Source of the DNA: JAXGXJ01 sp040772905
GTDB taxonomy: Bacteria > Actinomycetota > Thermoleophilia > RBG-16-64-13
Assembly: GCA_040772905.1 (NCBI GenBank)
Contig: JAXGXJ010000004.1
Span: forward strand, 310,001-374,000
Direction: 5' to 3'
Length of the DNA: 64,000 bases
Shown here: positions 56,612 to 64,000 of the stretch, in pieces
How the letters are laid out: each line of letters starts with the position of its first letter
Position numbering within the stretch: the first letter of the stretch is position 1
Position numbers and translations under genes: made by a program
The notes under the pieces: generated by a model
Told to the model about the DNA's origin: nothing
Database searches by the model: none
What the model saw: the letters and a program-made list of their open reading frames with translations, nothing else

Positions 56612-57823
56612 CTACACGGCGTAGTCGTAGTACCCTCGGGCCACGCGGTACTTGGCCACCTGCTGCCCTCCCAACACCACCTGAGTGATCTTCGCATCAC
56701 GCAGGCATTTCTCCAGGCCGTACTCGGGAGATATACCGTTCGAGCCCAGCAACTCGACCGCCTTGTTGCAGATCCATACGGAGGCATCGGCGGCATAACT
56801 CCGCACTATGCTCGCCTTGGCCACCATCTCCCTGGAATAGAGCGGCGGATACACACCATGCTCGTCCATCATGATGGCCAGGTTGTAGACGGCGCCACGC
56901 ATGATCTCCAGCCTGATGGCCATGTCGGCAATGACGCCCGCCGCCAACGACCACTCCCGCACAGGCTTACCGTTGCTTATCCTGGCCCCGGTGTATTCGA
57001 GAGCGATGTCGAAGGCCCCCTGCGCGATGCCCAACGACTGTGTCGCGTTGTGCCACTGCGCCCCCGAGGCGATAGCGTGGTAGAAGTGCGCATCCTTGCC
57101 CGGGCCAGCCACGCGGTATTCCTTGGGCACCCGCACGCCGTCATAGAACACACTGGCGTTCACGGATGACAGGTAGCCCATCTTCCGTTCCGGCTTGCCG
57201 AAGGACAGCCCCGGTGCGTCCGCCGGCACATAGATGAGCGCCACACCATCATCACCAAGCGACGGGTCGGTGATACACACTGTGAGGTAGACACTGGCGA
57301 TGCCGGCGTGGGTGGGCCATGACTTGTTGCCATCGATGACCCAGTCGTCTCCGTCAAGCCGGGCACGCGCCTTGATGCCCCGGCCGCCCAGGAGAGGGTT
57401 TTCGGTGTCGGCACCACCCGTGGAGTCGGTCATGGACAAGCAGGCATAGTTCACCTTGTCCCCACAGAACGGGGGCACGAAGCGGTCGAGTACCGCCTTG
57501 TTGCCAGCCAGGATGGCTGGCTGCAGGATCATTCCCGCATTGATCCCGGCGCTCAGACTCACGCCTGCATCACCCCGGGCCAACTCCTCGCAGATGATGG
57601 TGAGCGTCACATTCGAAACGCCGCCGTCGCCTCCATACTCCTCCGGGTAACCACTGCGCTGGATGCCCAGATCGACCAGTTTCTGGAGGATCGCCTCTAC
57701 GACGCTGCGGTCGCGCTCCAACTCCTCCCGCTTCGGCATGATCTCGTGCTCGACGAAGCCACGGATCATCTCCCGTATCGCCCGCTGCTCGTCTGTGAGT
57801 AGATGGCTCAGATACATGTTCAC
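56612..57823 (-). CDS. Acyl-CoA dehydrogenase-family protein
   Basis: 403 residues. N-terminal helical domain (LSHLLTDEQRAIREMIRGFV), middle ACLSMTDSTGGAD and WVIDGNKSWPTHAGIASVYL, and C-terminal RDAKITQVVLGGQQVA. FAD-dependent oxidation of an acyl-CoA is the family reaction. The common EGT in the last motif, which supplies the catalytic Glu in many members, reads LGG here, so the base must come from elsewhere or the reaction differs. Physiological substrate unknown. Confidence 0.85.
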   Translation of the reverse strand: MNMYLSHLLTDEQRAIREMIRGFVEHEIMPKREELERDRSVVEAILQKLVDLGIQRSGYPEEYGGDGGVSNVTLTIICEELARGDAGVSLSAGINAGMILQPAILAGNKAVLDRFVPPFCGDKVNYACLSMTDSTGGADTENPLLGGRGIKARARLDGDDWVIDGNKSWPTHAGIASVYLTVCITDPSLGDDGVALIYVPADAPGLSFGKPERKMGYLSSVNASVFYDGVRVPKEYRVAGPGKDAHFYHAIASGAQWHNATQSLGIAQGAFDIALEYTGARISNGKPVREWSLAAGVIADMAIRLEIMRGAVYNLAIMMDEHGVYPPLYSREMVAKASIVRSYAADASVWICNKAVELLGSNGISPEYGLEKCLRDAKITQVVLGGQQVAKYRVARGYYDYAV

Positions 57824-57862
57824 TCACCCCCGATGTCGCCGGTCGTCCACCCGACGAACGTA

Positions 57863-58282
57863 TCAATCCAGGGGGGAAGGCTCAACAAGCAGCGTGGTAC
57901 CACGCACCTCCACTACCCTTGCTCGCCCGCCCCGCTGGAGCGGAGGGCACTCGCCGGCCGCCCGGCCGTCTTTGGCAGGCACCAGGCGAGCCTTCCACAG
58001 CTCCCCATTGACCCGAGCGAAACCCTCCGGATCGAGCGTCTGGGTGACCGTCGCCTCCATGCCCACCAGTCCGCTCAACGGGTCGCTGTCAGGATAGGCG
58101 TAGGCCCGCCACACCCAGGGATAAAGAACGATGTCCTTGAGTATCCACACCCCCAGCACCACCACGAACACCCAAGCCGGTACGTGCGCGAAGCTCTGCA
58201 CGATGAGCAGTACGCCCACGATGACCGCCAACTGCGCCAGCTGGATGATGAGGTACTTGAATAGTGTCTTGGAGTTCGCCAT
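57863..58282 (-). CDS. NfeD-like membrane protein
   Basis: 139 residues. Two hydrophobic segments (about 8-28 and 36-58) are followed by an OB-fold NfeD C-terminal domain: LVGMEATVTQTLDPEGFARV, ELWKARLVPAKDGR, RVVEVRGTTLLVEPSP. NfeD proteins usually pair with stomatin-like proteases, but none is adjacent. It may share the transcript with the acyl-CoA dehydrogenase, 39 bp downstream. Confidence 0.82.
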   Translation of the reverse strand: MANSKTLFKYLIIQLAQLAVIVGVLLIVQSFAHVPAWVFVVVLGVWILKDIVLYPWVWRAYAYPDSDPLSGLVGMEATVTQTLDPEGFARVNGELWKARLVPAKDGRAAGECPPLQRGGRARVVEVRGTTLLVEPSPLD

Positions 58283-58358
58283 GTGATCCTTGTACCTCGG
58301 TTTCGCGAAAACGATGCGGGTCGGACCGCGAGGAGCGCGACAGCGAGCGAGAACGCGC

Positions 58359-58646
58359 GTGAGTGGGAGCTACATCGACACCAGCGCTCTCCTGAAATGG
58401 TATCTGCCCGAGACAGGTTCCGAGAAGGTGGTCGCGTACCTGCAGCAGTGCGGGCCGGCCTCGAACAGCCTTCTGACCAAGGTGGAGTTGCACTCCGCCC
58501 TCGCGCGCTACGTGCGCACCGCCCGCGACGCCCTGCATCTCGGGGCCACTATCGCCAGCCGCGCGGAGGAGATGGCCACGGCCGACCGGCTCATGGCGCG
58601 GGCCTCGGAGCGCGCGGGACTGACCTGCAGGTTATTCGCGGGCTAA
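58359..58646 (+). pseudogene. VapC-type PIN toxin with internal deletion
   Basis: 95 residues from GTG 58359. The PIN ends are recognisable: SYIDTSALLKWYLPETGSEK and LLTKVELHSALARYV at the front, then RDALHLGATIASRAEEMATA and DRLMARASERAGL. All acidic positions (Asp, Glu, Asp, Asp) remain. Between ARYV and RDALHL, about 40-45 residues that VapC proteins normally have are gone without a frame change. VapC is about 130-140 residues long. No antitoxin gene is convincing upstream. It is likely a non-functional remnant. Confidence 0.65.
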
Positions 58647-58739
58647 GAGTAATACAGGCTCCTGCCAAAGGCCGAGGCCGCAAGCTCCTGATCTCCCTAT
58701 GATCACCGTCACCCTTATCCCCCGCAATGGCTCAGCAGA

Positions 58740-58768
58740 TTGCCCACTCGTATTCTACAGGATACAAT
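58740..58768 (+). promoter_or_regulatory. Promoter of the higBA-like remnant
   Basis: TTGCCC (58740-58745), 17-bp spacer, TACAAT (58763-58768). Transcription would start near 58775, inside what remains of the toxin frame and downstream of the only ATG (58727) of that frame. Confidence 0.55.
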
Positions 58769-58858
58769 ACAGCGATACAGATCCTGGAAACGGACGAGTA
58801 CCAGCGCTGGTTCGAGGGCCTTCGCGACTTGGCCGCCCAGATGCGGATGAGGGGGCAG
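58769..58858 (+). pseudogene. HigB/RelE-type toxin N-terminal stub
   Basis: In frame with the antitoxin, about 25 codons read IQILETDEYQRWFEGLRDLA and then AQMR, the start of a HigB/RelE 'addiction module killer' toxin. The remaining 70-80 residues of such a toxin are missing and the frame runs straight into the antitoxin start. No ATG or GTG is found between the promoter and this stub. Confidence 0.6.
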
Positions 58859-59164
58859 ATGACCACACCGAAGACAGCGATGCGAGCCTGGGACATCACC
58901 CGCTACCTCGACTCCGACGAAACCATCGCCGCGTATCTCGACGCGGTGCTGGAGGAAGACGACCCGGCGCTCCTTGCCGCTGCTTTGGGCGATGTAGCAC
59001 GAGCCAAGGGGATGACGCAGGTAGCGCGCGAGGCCGGTCTGGGTCGCGAGAGTCTCTACAAGGCGTTGTCAATACAGGGCAATCCGGAGTTCGGAACTGT
59101 GCTCAAGGTCATGCGCGCACTCGGGCTCAAGTTGCGCGTGTCCGCGCAAGCGCCGCGAGAGTAG
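58859..59164 (+). CDS. HigA-type antitoxin
   Basis: 101 residues from ATG 58859, preceded by a GAGGGGG stretch close to the start. AWDITRYLDSDETIAAYLDA, DPALLAAALGDVARAKGMTQ and REAGLGRESLYKALS are the Xre-type antitoxin of the HigA group, with a GNPEFGTVLKVMRALGLKL end. The protein looks complete, in contrast to its toxin. It may repress its own promoter at 58740-58768. Confidence 0.75.
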   Translation: MTTPKTAMRAWDITRYLDSDETIAAYLDAVLEEDDPALLAAALGDVARAKGMTQVAREAGLGRESLYKALSIQGNPEFGTVLKVMRALGLKLRVSAQAPRE

Positions 59165-59256
59165 GGCGCCCGCGAGTCGCCAACAAGTCACTCTGTCCGG
59201 GCCCGGTGCGCCGCATTCGGCGAGAAGGCGTGTAACGCTGCACCGCCCTCTCATAC

Positions 59257-59796
59257 GTGTTACTGATTGAACGCGTTCGAAGCATCCGGCCGACGACTTG
59301 GGGAGATGGCGACACGCTGCTCGTCCAGCAGTCAGAGAGACCGGCCCGGCCCCATCCGATCACGGCGCCACTCGCCCCGACTCAGGCGGCGAGTTTCGAA
59401 GGCGTGGTCGACAGGCAAGCGGAGCGCTTGGTCCGTGGCCTCACCTCCATCTTCCTCGACAAGGAACTGGCCGCCGATGCAGCTCAGGACGCCTTCGTGC
59501 AGCTCTACAAGCACTGGGACGAGGCAGTCGAGATCGCCAAGGACTTCGAGGCTGAGCATCCGCATGACGTACCGACAGACACCGCGCCTCCGGGACCGGC
59601 GACAACAGTCTCCGCGGTCGAGGTCACGGTAAGGAGTGCGGAACTCGTCGAAACAGACGCGCCTGCGATCACCAACGGAAGGCGGCTGCTCGTCTGGGTC
59701 GTCAAGTTGGGCGGCACTCATCCCAAGGGTGAGATCAGAGCCACCATCTATCTCGACGCTACTACGGGTGAGATCTTGACCGACCTCGTGTATTGA
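59257..59796 (+). pseudogene. Sigma-70 region 2 fragment fused to a PepSY-like tail
   Basis: 179 residues from GTG 59257. Residues about 46-90 (FEGVVDRQAERLVRGLTSIF, LDKELAADAAQDAFVQLYKH) closely resemble region 2 of the complete sigma factor 500 bp downstream. Directly after HWDE the homology ends, region 4 is missing, and an unrelated 85-residue C-terminus follows: Pro/Thr linker, then LLVWVVKLGGTHPKGEIRAT, DATTGEILTDLVY, a PepSY-like strand pattern typical of exported proteins. A deletion fusing a sigma gene to a neighbouring exported-protein gene explains this best. Confidence 0.65.
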
Positions 59797-59967
59797 CGCG
59801 CAACATCGCGTTTCGATGTGTAAACCTGCGCGGCCTCCCAGGCGTGTGTAACCTGTAGAGGGGGATGAGACGCGGGAAACCGGGCAGGGAGATCGGCGAC
59901 GACGAGGACGAAGGCAGATGCCGGGCTGAGAGGTTCACGCGACGCGACCACCGATGCCGCCGCTCTC

Positions 59968-60441
59968 GTGCGCTTCGAGTCCATCGTCCGGCAGCATTCG
60001 CCCCGGCTCGTGCGCACCCTCACCTTCGTGGTGCTCGACCGGGAGACGGCCGCGGATATCGCGCAGGAGACGTTCATGCAGCTCTACTCTCACTGGGATA
60101 CGGTCTCACTGCATCCCTACCTGGATGGCTGGATCTATCGCGTGGCCCTCAACCGAGCCAAGGATCACCGCCGCTCATTGGCCCGGGCGGCCCGCCTCAT
60201 CGAGCGCATCGGCCATGAGCCTGCCCCCGTGCCGCCGCCCGAACCGTGGCGACCCGAGCTCGACTTCCTGAGCAGCCTCCGGCCACTCCCCAAGCAGCAG
60301 CGGGTGGCTGCGGCCTTGTATTACGCCGCCGACCTGCCTCTCTCCGAGGTGGCGGGGATCATGGGGATCTCGGAGGGTGCCGTCAAGAGTCATCTGCATC
60401 GCGCGCGCCATGCGCTCAGGGATCTGGTGAAGGAAGAATGA
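59968..60441 (+). CDS. ECF-type sigma factor (SigE-like group)
   Basis: 157 residues from GTG 59968. Region 2: RFESIVRQHSPRLVRTLTFV, AADIAQETFMQLYSHWD; region 4: LPLSEVAGIMGISEGAVKSH and LHRARHALRDLV. A short ECF sigma factor of the SigE/RpoE kind. The start is uncertain: no good ribosome site precedes GTG 59968, and the frame extends to about 59869 without an ATG. Stop overlaps the anti-sigma-like gene (ATGA). Confidence 0.82.
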   Translation: MRFESIVRQHSPRLVRTLTFVVLDRETAADIAQETFMQLYSHWDTVSLHPYLDGWIYRVALNRAKDHRRSLARAARLIERIGHEPAPVPPPEPWRPELDFLSSLRPLPKQQRVAAALYYAADLPLSEVAGIMGISEGAVKSHLHRARHALRDLVKEE

Positions 60442-62183
60442 TGGACGACTTCGCGCCCGGCGACACTCTGACCAACAGGATGGTCCCAGACCAGGCTCTT
60501 GCTCGCCTGTTCGCGCGCAACGCGCCGCATGTGAGCGAGGATGAGATCTGGGAGCGCCTCCAGCCGCGTATCAAAGGACGAGCGCCTCGGCGCTCCCGAC
60601 GCGCGCGCCCGGAGCGCACGCGCCGACTGGGGCTCATCCTCACCGCTGTGGCGCTGGTGGCAGCGATCGCGGTGGGTATCTACGCCGCGGCCACCTGGCT
60701 GGGTGACGACGAATACATCGTGGTCATAGACGACGACCCCATGCGCCCCTCCGGCGTCACCGCCGCCGGCCCGACCACCACCGCGGCGGCCACCGAAACG
60801 ACGGCAGCCCCAGCGACCACCACAGCCGCGGGCGCCTTCTATGATCCAGAACCCTTCGAACTCGACCTCGGCCCGATCGATCGACTCAACCTCGCGGAGG
60901 CTTGGGCCGCCATCGCCGAGCGCGCCGGGCTGGACGCCCGGGCGGCGCGGGCCCATCAGTATGCCCTCGACTACTCGGGCGACGGAGTGTTGCGCGGTCT
61001 GTCGCTGCTGGTCACGCTCAGCGACACCCGAGTCCTCGCCGTAGAGTGCGACGCGATGGAAGGCAAGAAGGGCGAGAGAGCAATCGCCACCGTGAGGCCC
61101 ACGGACGCGCCTTCATTCGGGCCGGCTGTCGCCGACGACAGGCTCTACGAGGTATTCGCAGCCATCGACCAGGTGGGTGTCGAGCAGATCATCGCCAAGC
61201 TGCCTCGGGCCGGAGCCGGCGGGTACTACCGGCTGGGTGCCTGGCCACCTGACACCGAGCTGCCTTTGGATCAAGAAGGCTACATGTGGAACGGCTCGGC
61301 CTTCAACCTGACCTCGGCCTCCTTCGGCTCAGTGCGGCCCGACCCCGCCCGGTGGGTGTGGATCCCGGCGACCACGCTGGCGCTCGACGACGGAGGCGGC
61401 GCCACGCCCACGACCTCGTATACGGCGTCGGTGCCTGTGCATTTCTTCGTCGGCATCCCCCAGCCGGCTGCTGTCACGCCTCAGGCCGCACCAACCGGCG
61501 CCGGCCTCACCGATCCCGAGTTCGCTCCTCTGGTGGAGGCTTGGAGGGCCGTGGGGGTCGCCCCACTCTCCGTAGGCCATGATGGATCTGAGGACGACGC
61601 CATCTTCGTCAAGCTCGCGGACGCTGACTTGGCCCCGCCGGACGGCGTCTTCACCTCGGTGCGGCTCACCCGACAGGCCTTTCTCGCTGCGCAGGAGCAG
61701 AAGCTGCCCTTCAGCAAGATGAGCATCTACAGGGTGACGAGCGACGGTGCGGAGACGCTGGACTATGCCATCTCGCTCCAAAGTGGGATGCACGTGCAGG
61801 AGGACTGGACCGACGGCACCGACATCGGCCCGGTAGGCGCCGGGGAGAGAGTGAGCCAGGCCATGCGCGACATCGGCAAGGGGTCTGCACTGGTCTCCTC
61901 ACTGCTCGACGCCCGCTTTGAAGGCCGCGTCCTAGAGGTGACCGCCACGCTGTCGGACTCCAAGGACGACCAGTACGAGGAGTTCCTCGGCCGGCTCATC
62001 TCCACGGTACAACAGTTGAACAAGGACGGGTGCCACATCGTCATGATGGAACTGCGGGTCGACGACTATCGCGGGACGGCGGTCTTGCGCGATGTGCACG
62101 ACTATCAGCTGGGCGCGGTCACCACCTGGTACAACGGGGCCGACTACCTGCCGCCCTGGATCAGCCCGCCGGCAGGGCGGTGA
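60438..62183 (+). CDS. Membrane-anchored anti-sigma-like protein
   Basis: 581 residues from ATG 60438 overlapping the sigma factor stop. Cytoplasmic part about 1-63 (LARLFARNAPHVSEDEIWER then Arg-rich), one membrane segment (about 64-88, LGLILTAVALVAAIAVGIYA), a Thr/Ala-rich linker and a large extracytoplasmic part of about 450 residues. The latter has no domain I recognise. Gene order and topology suggest an anti-sigma factor that senses the cell exterior, though the N-terminal zinc motif of ZAS anti-sigma proteins is absent. Confidence 0.7.
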   Translation: MMDDFAPGDTLTNRMVPDQALARLFARNAPHVSEDEIWERLQPRIKGRAPRRSRRARPERTRRLGLILTAVALVAAIAVGIYAAATWLGDDEYIVVIDDDPMRPSGVTAAGPTTTAAATETTAAPATTTAAGAFYDPEPFELDLGPIDRLNLAEAWAAIAERAGLDARAARAHQYALDYSGDGVLRGLSLLVTLSDTRVLAVECDAMEGKKGERAIATVRPTDAPSFGPAVADDRLYEVFAAIDQVGVEQIIAKLPRAGAGGYYRLGAWPPDTELPLDQEGYMWNGSAFNLTSASFGSVRPDPARWVWIPATTLALDDGGGATPTTSYTASVPVHFFVGIPQPAAVTPQAAPTGAGLTDPEFAPLVEAWRAVGVAPLSVGHDGSEDDAIFVKLADADLAPPDGVFTSVRLTRQAFLAAQEQKLPFSKMSIYRVTSDGAETLDYAISLQSGMHVQEDWTDGTDIGPVGAGERVSQAMRDIGKGSALVSSLLDARFEGRVLEVTATLSDSKDDQYEEFLGRLISTVQQLNKDGCHIVMMELRVDDYRGTAVLRDVHDYQLGAVTTWYNGADYLPPWISPPAGR

Positions 62184-62199
62184 CCCCGGGAGGTGACAC

Positions 62200-62319
62200 A
62201 TGATGGTCGAGAGCAGGAAGACATCGAGAAACCACCCGGCCTATGAGAGTGTCAAACTGGTTTGTCCATCCGCGCCCGGATGGTCACGGACCTGGACGGT
62301 GCGAGAGGGGCTCGCATGA
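62200..62319 (+). CDS. 39-residue ORF coupled to downstream lipoprotein gene
   Basis: ATG 62200 is preceded by GGGAGGTGACAC, a strong ribosome site, and its TGA overlaps the next ATG (ATGA, 62316-62319). The product starts MMVESRKTSRNHPAYESVKL and ends WTVREGLA. No match to a family. It may be a leader peptide for the next gene or a gene remnant. Confidence 0.5.
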   Translation: MMVESRKTSRNHPAYESVKLVCPSAPGWSRTWTVREGLA

Positions 62320-63551
62320 ACGATGAGGGACGTATAGCGGGCAGGGGCGCAAGGGGATCCGCGGGAACGCGCTCAGCCAGGCGGCGCGCTTCCTATTCCG
62401 TGGGCAGGACGACGGCGACTGGGTTGGTGTTGCTGCTGATAGCGGTGGCCCTGACCGGCGCGACGCTCTCGAGTTGTGGGCGCGACGATGGCGGCCCTGA
62501 CTACTCCGAACATGTGGCCGGGCTGGAAGCGGTCCCTCCCGGCTTTGCCCTGGAAGTCTCGGCAACCACCAGCCACGGCGCGACGGGCGGTGGAGTGGAG
62601 CGGGTGGGAGCGCTCATCGTGCCCGAGGCAGGCGTCTATCGCATCGAACTGCTGGGCCCGGCTTGGACCGGCGGCGTCAGCGCCCTCCTCACCGTGCGCA
62701 CCCCCGAGACTCAGCTCATGTATAGAGCGCAGGCTGTCCTCGAGGGCGATCCGTGGCCGATGGAACTCGCTTTCCTTGAGTCGCCGCTCACCTATCACGG
62801 CGACTACGACTTGGATGATATCGAGTGGCTGGGGCCTTCCTGCACCGCCACGCTCACCGAGGACGAGCCCGGCGGCAAGCCCGGCGCCTACGAAGCCCGC
62901 CTCGACGAGCAGACGGGCATCGTGGTGTGGGAACGGCAGGAATGGGACTCGTACCGAGGGACCTTCGAGATCACCCGCCGGCTGGTCCCCGTCGCTGAGA
63001 TCACTGTTCCCACCGCCGAGGACGTCGTCGCCTACGCCCACGCCGATTGGCAGAAGACGCTGGCTCTGGCCGACTCCGCGCCCTTCCCCGTGTACGGGTT
63101 GGCCCTGCCGGGCCTGCTCCTCCACACCCTGCAGATCGACGAGCAAGCGACCTGGGTCCGCTATGCGACCGAGGCCGAGCCGGGGAGGATCGCCGCGGAA
63201 CTGATCGAGTATCCGGCCGCCGACGCCCAGAGGTGGCCCGCCGAGAGCGCCGAGTGGCACGAAGCCTGGTCTGACGATCACTCGAGCCACGCATCCGGCC
63301 GGATGATCACGCGCGGGGACCGCCTCGTGTGGCTGCGGGTGTACTCCTGGGCGCTGGAGGCCTTGCGCATCACCGAGGCCGACGTGGACGCCGCCGTGAT
63401 CGAACTTGAAGCAGCTGCGACGGCTCAGGCCGAGGCTGTGTTCGTCTCCGACGAGCCCCCACCACGTCTCAGATCAGAGGGGCGCATGCCCTTCCCGCAA
63501 GGAGCCGACTTTGCCGAGACGTTGCCCAAGGCGGTGCTCTATGGGGACTAG
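62316..63551 (+). CDS. Lipoprotein, LolA/RseB-like, sigma-locus associated
   Basis: 411 residues from ATG 62316 (GAGAGGGG upstream). Arg-rich start, hydrophobic core GLVLLLIAVALTGATLSSC ending in a lipobox. The early mature part (VERVGALIVPEAGVYRIELL, ETQLMYRAQAVLEGDPWPME) has the alternating-strand pattern of LolA/RseB-like half-barrels, which regulate sigma-anti-sigma pairs in proteobacteria. The rest is unassigned. It follows a sigma/anti-sigma pair, which fits but does not prove such a role. Confidence 0.6.
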   Translation: MNDEGRIAGRGARGSAGTRSARRRASYSVGRTTATGLVLLLIAVALTGATLSSCGRDDGGPDYSEHVAGLEAVPPGFALEVSATTSHGATGGGVERVGALIVPEAGVYRIELLGPAWTGGVSALLTVRTPETQLMYRAQAVLEGDPWPMELAFLESPLTYHGDYDLDDIEWLGPSCTATLTEDEPGGKPGAYEARLDEQTGIVVWERQEWDSYRGTFEITRRLVPVAEITVPTAEDVVAYAHADWQKTLALADSAPFPVYGLALPGLLLHTLQIDEQATWVRYATEAEPGRIAAELIEYPAADAQRWPAESAEWHEAWSDDHSSHASGRMITRGDRLVWLRVYSWALEALRITEADVDAAVIELEAAATAQAEAVFVSDEPPPRLRSEGRMPFPQGADFAETLPKAVLYGD

Positions 63552-64000
63552 ACTCGGAGGGACGAGATTCCTAGCGCGCTGCGGAGCAGCGGGCCTTTCG
63601 CGACCTTTCCGCACGCTGATCGCGTGCCTACTCGTACTGGCGGCGCTCGCGCTGGCACTGGCCTGGGTGGTGTTCCACGGCGTGGTTCTGACCGGCTGCG
63701 CGGAAGCCCCAGCTCAGGATGCCTTCGGTCCAACACCGGGAGCGCAGGAGAAGCCCGCCTTCATGGTGCCATCAGATACGTTGACCCTCGCAGACCTGCG
63801 CAGACAGATCCTGACTGCTTTGGAGCCGGAGGCCGAGGGTGACAAGAATCGGTTCGCCTTCCTCCCCTACACCCTCCCCGAAGGCTTCCAGCCCGCGGCC
63901 GGCTGGGGTGCGAATGAAGGCGACGATGAGGCAAATGCGGCGGTCTCGGGCGACTTCTATGCCGTCGCCTTCACCGACGGCAGCACGGTCATCCGCCTAG
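63541..64000 (+). CDS. Second lipoprotein or membrane-anchored exported protein (runs off window)
   Basis: ATG 63541 overlaps the preceding gene by 11 bp. The frame is open to the window edge, 153 codons. Arg-rich start, hydrophobic stretch (about 25-45, LIACLLVLAALALALAWVVF) and LTGC lipobox-like end, then an Ala/Pro/Gln-rich region and NRFAFLPYTLPEGFQPAAGW. The lipobox suggests a lipoprotein. Continuation lies outside the window. Confidence 0.6.
   Translation, partial: MGTRLGGTRFLARCGAAGLSRPFRTLIACLLVLAALALALAWVVFHGVVLTGCAEAPAQDAFGPTPGAQEKPAFMVPSDTLTLADLRRQILTALEPEAEGDKNRFAFLPYTLPEGFQPAAGWGANEGDDEANAAVSGDFYAVAFTDGSTVIRL

Noticed and set aside
58283..58358. Possible antitoxin gene before the PIN toxin
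   Set aside because: Only a short Arg-rich open stretch without antitoxin motifs or ribosome site.
60246..62183. 645-residue version of the anti-sigma-like gene
   Set aside because: The extra N-terminus is a shadow of the sigma factor; ATG 60438 overlaps the sigma stop.

Overview
The window is a high-GC, densely coding bacterial chromosome segment with no rRNA, tRNA, CRISPR array or intact insertion sequence that I could recognise. Gene content points to a strictly anaerobic or facultative actinobacterium-like lineage: an HspR-type heat-shock repressor beside dnaK/grpE/dnaJ, a CIRCE-like site as well, the futalosine route to menaquinone, Thr/Pro-rich tails on exported proteins, [FeFe]-hydrogenase maturation (HydG), and a heterodisulfide-reductase/flavin-oxidoreductase (Hdr-Flox) cluster. 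No taxonomic marker is present, so this placement is inference.

Layout. 1-3041 (minus): glutamine amidotransferase, TM1266-type hydrogenase-system regulator, hydG and the 5' part of an aspartase gene, apparently one transcription unit. 3125-6559 (minus): large and small subunits of a pyrogallol/phloroglucinol transhydroxylase-like molybdopterin enzyme. 6845-9219: a Fic-fold protein lacking the catalytic His and a methyltransferase interrupted by an in-frame TGA. 9359-10521 (plus): a DUF2089 regulator operon. 10633-11678: small protein and a TauE/SafE permease. 11816-18976 (minus): hdrC-hdrB-hdrA-floxD-floxC-floxB-floxA, a candidate electron-bifurcating complex. 19055-32580 (minus): a 12-gene, mostly 4-bp-overlap operon that runs glycosyltransferase, ubiD, ubiA, ubiE, mqnE, mqnA, mqnC and then straight into a BMP-type nucleoside ABC transporter and a class V aminotransferase. 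32665-33725 (plus): diguanylate cyclase. 33736-40884 (minus): a molybdenum/tungsten cofactor operon (small protein, tupABC, mobA-mobB fusion, moaA, moaC-MOSC fusion, mogA), which can supply the molybdoenzyme upstream.

41023-41847 (plus) is a lone VirB11/CpaF-like ATPase. 41887-45955 (minus) is fmdB-surE-HAD phosphatase-ligA behind a promoter flanked by a CIRCE-like repeat. 45997-51337 (minus) is dnaK-hsp20-grpE-dnaJ-hspR plus a zinc-ribbon membrane protein, behind a consensus promoter carrying a HAIR-like element. 51483-53738 (plus) is a class A penicillin-binding protein closed by a strong terminator, and 53766-56501 (plus) is clpB with a perfect inverted repeat between its -35 and -10 elements. 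56612-58282 (minus) holds an acyl-CoA dehydrogenase and an NfeD-like protein.

58359-64000 (plus) is an accessory zone. It holds a PIN-toxin gene and a HigB-HigA module that both appear to have lost internal toxin segments, a sigma-factor half fused to an unrelated PepSY-like tail, and then a cassette of sigma factor, membrane anti-sigma-like protein, a 39-codon ORF, a RseB/LolA-like lipoprotein and a truncated second lipoprotein. The most interesting points are this deletion-scar cluster, the CIRCE-like site on a non-chaperone operon, the clpB operator, the altered Fic protein, and the transporter locked into the menaquinone operon.
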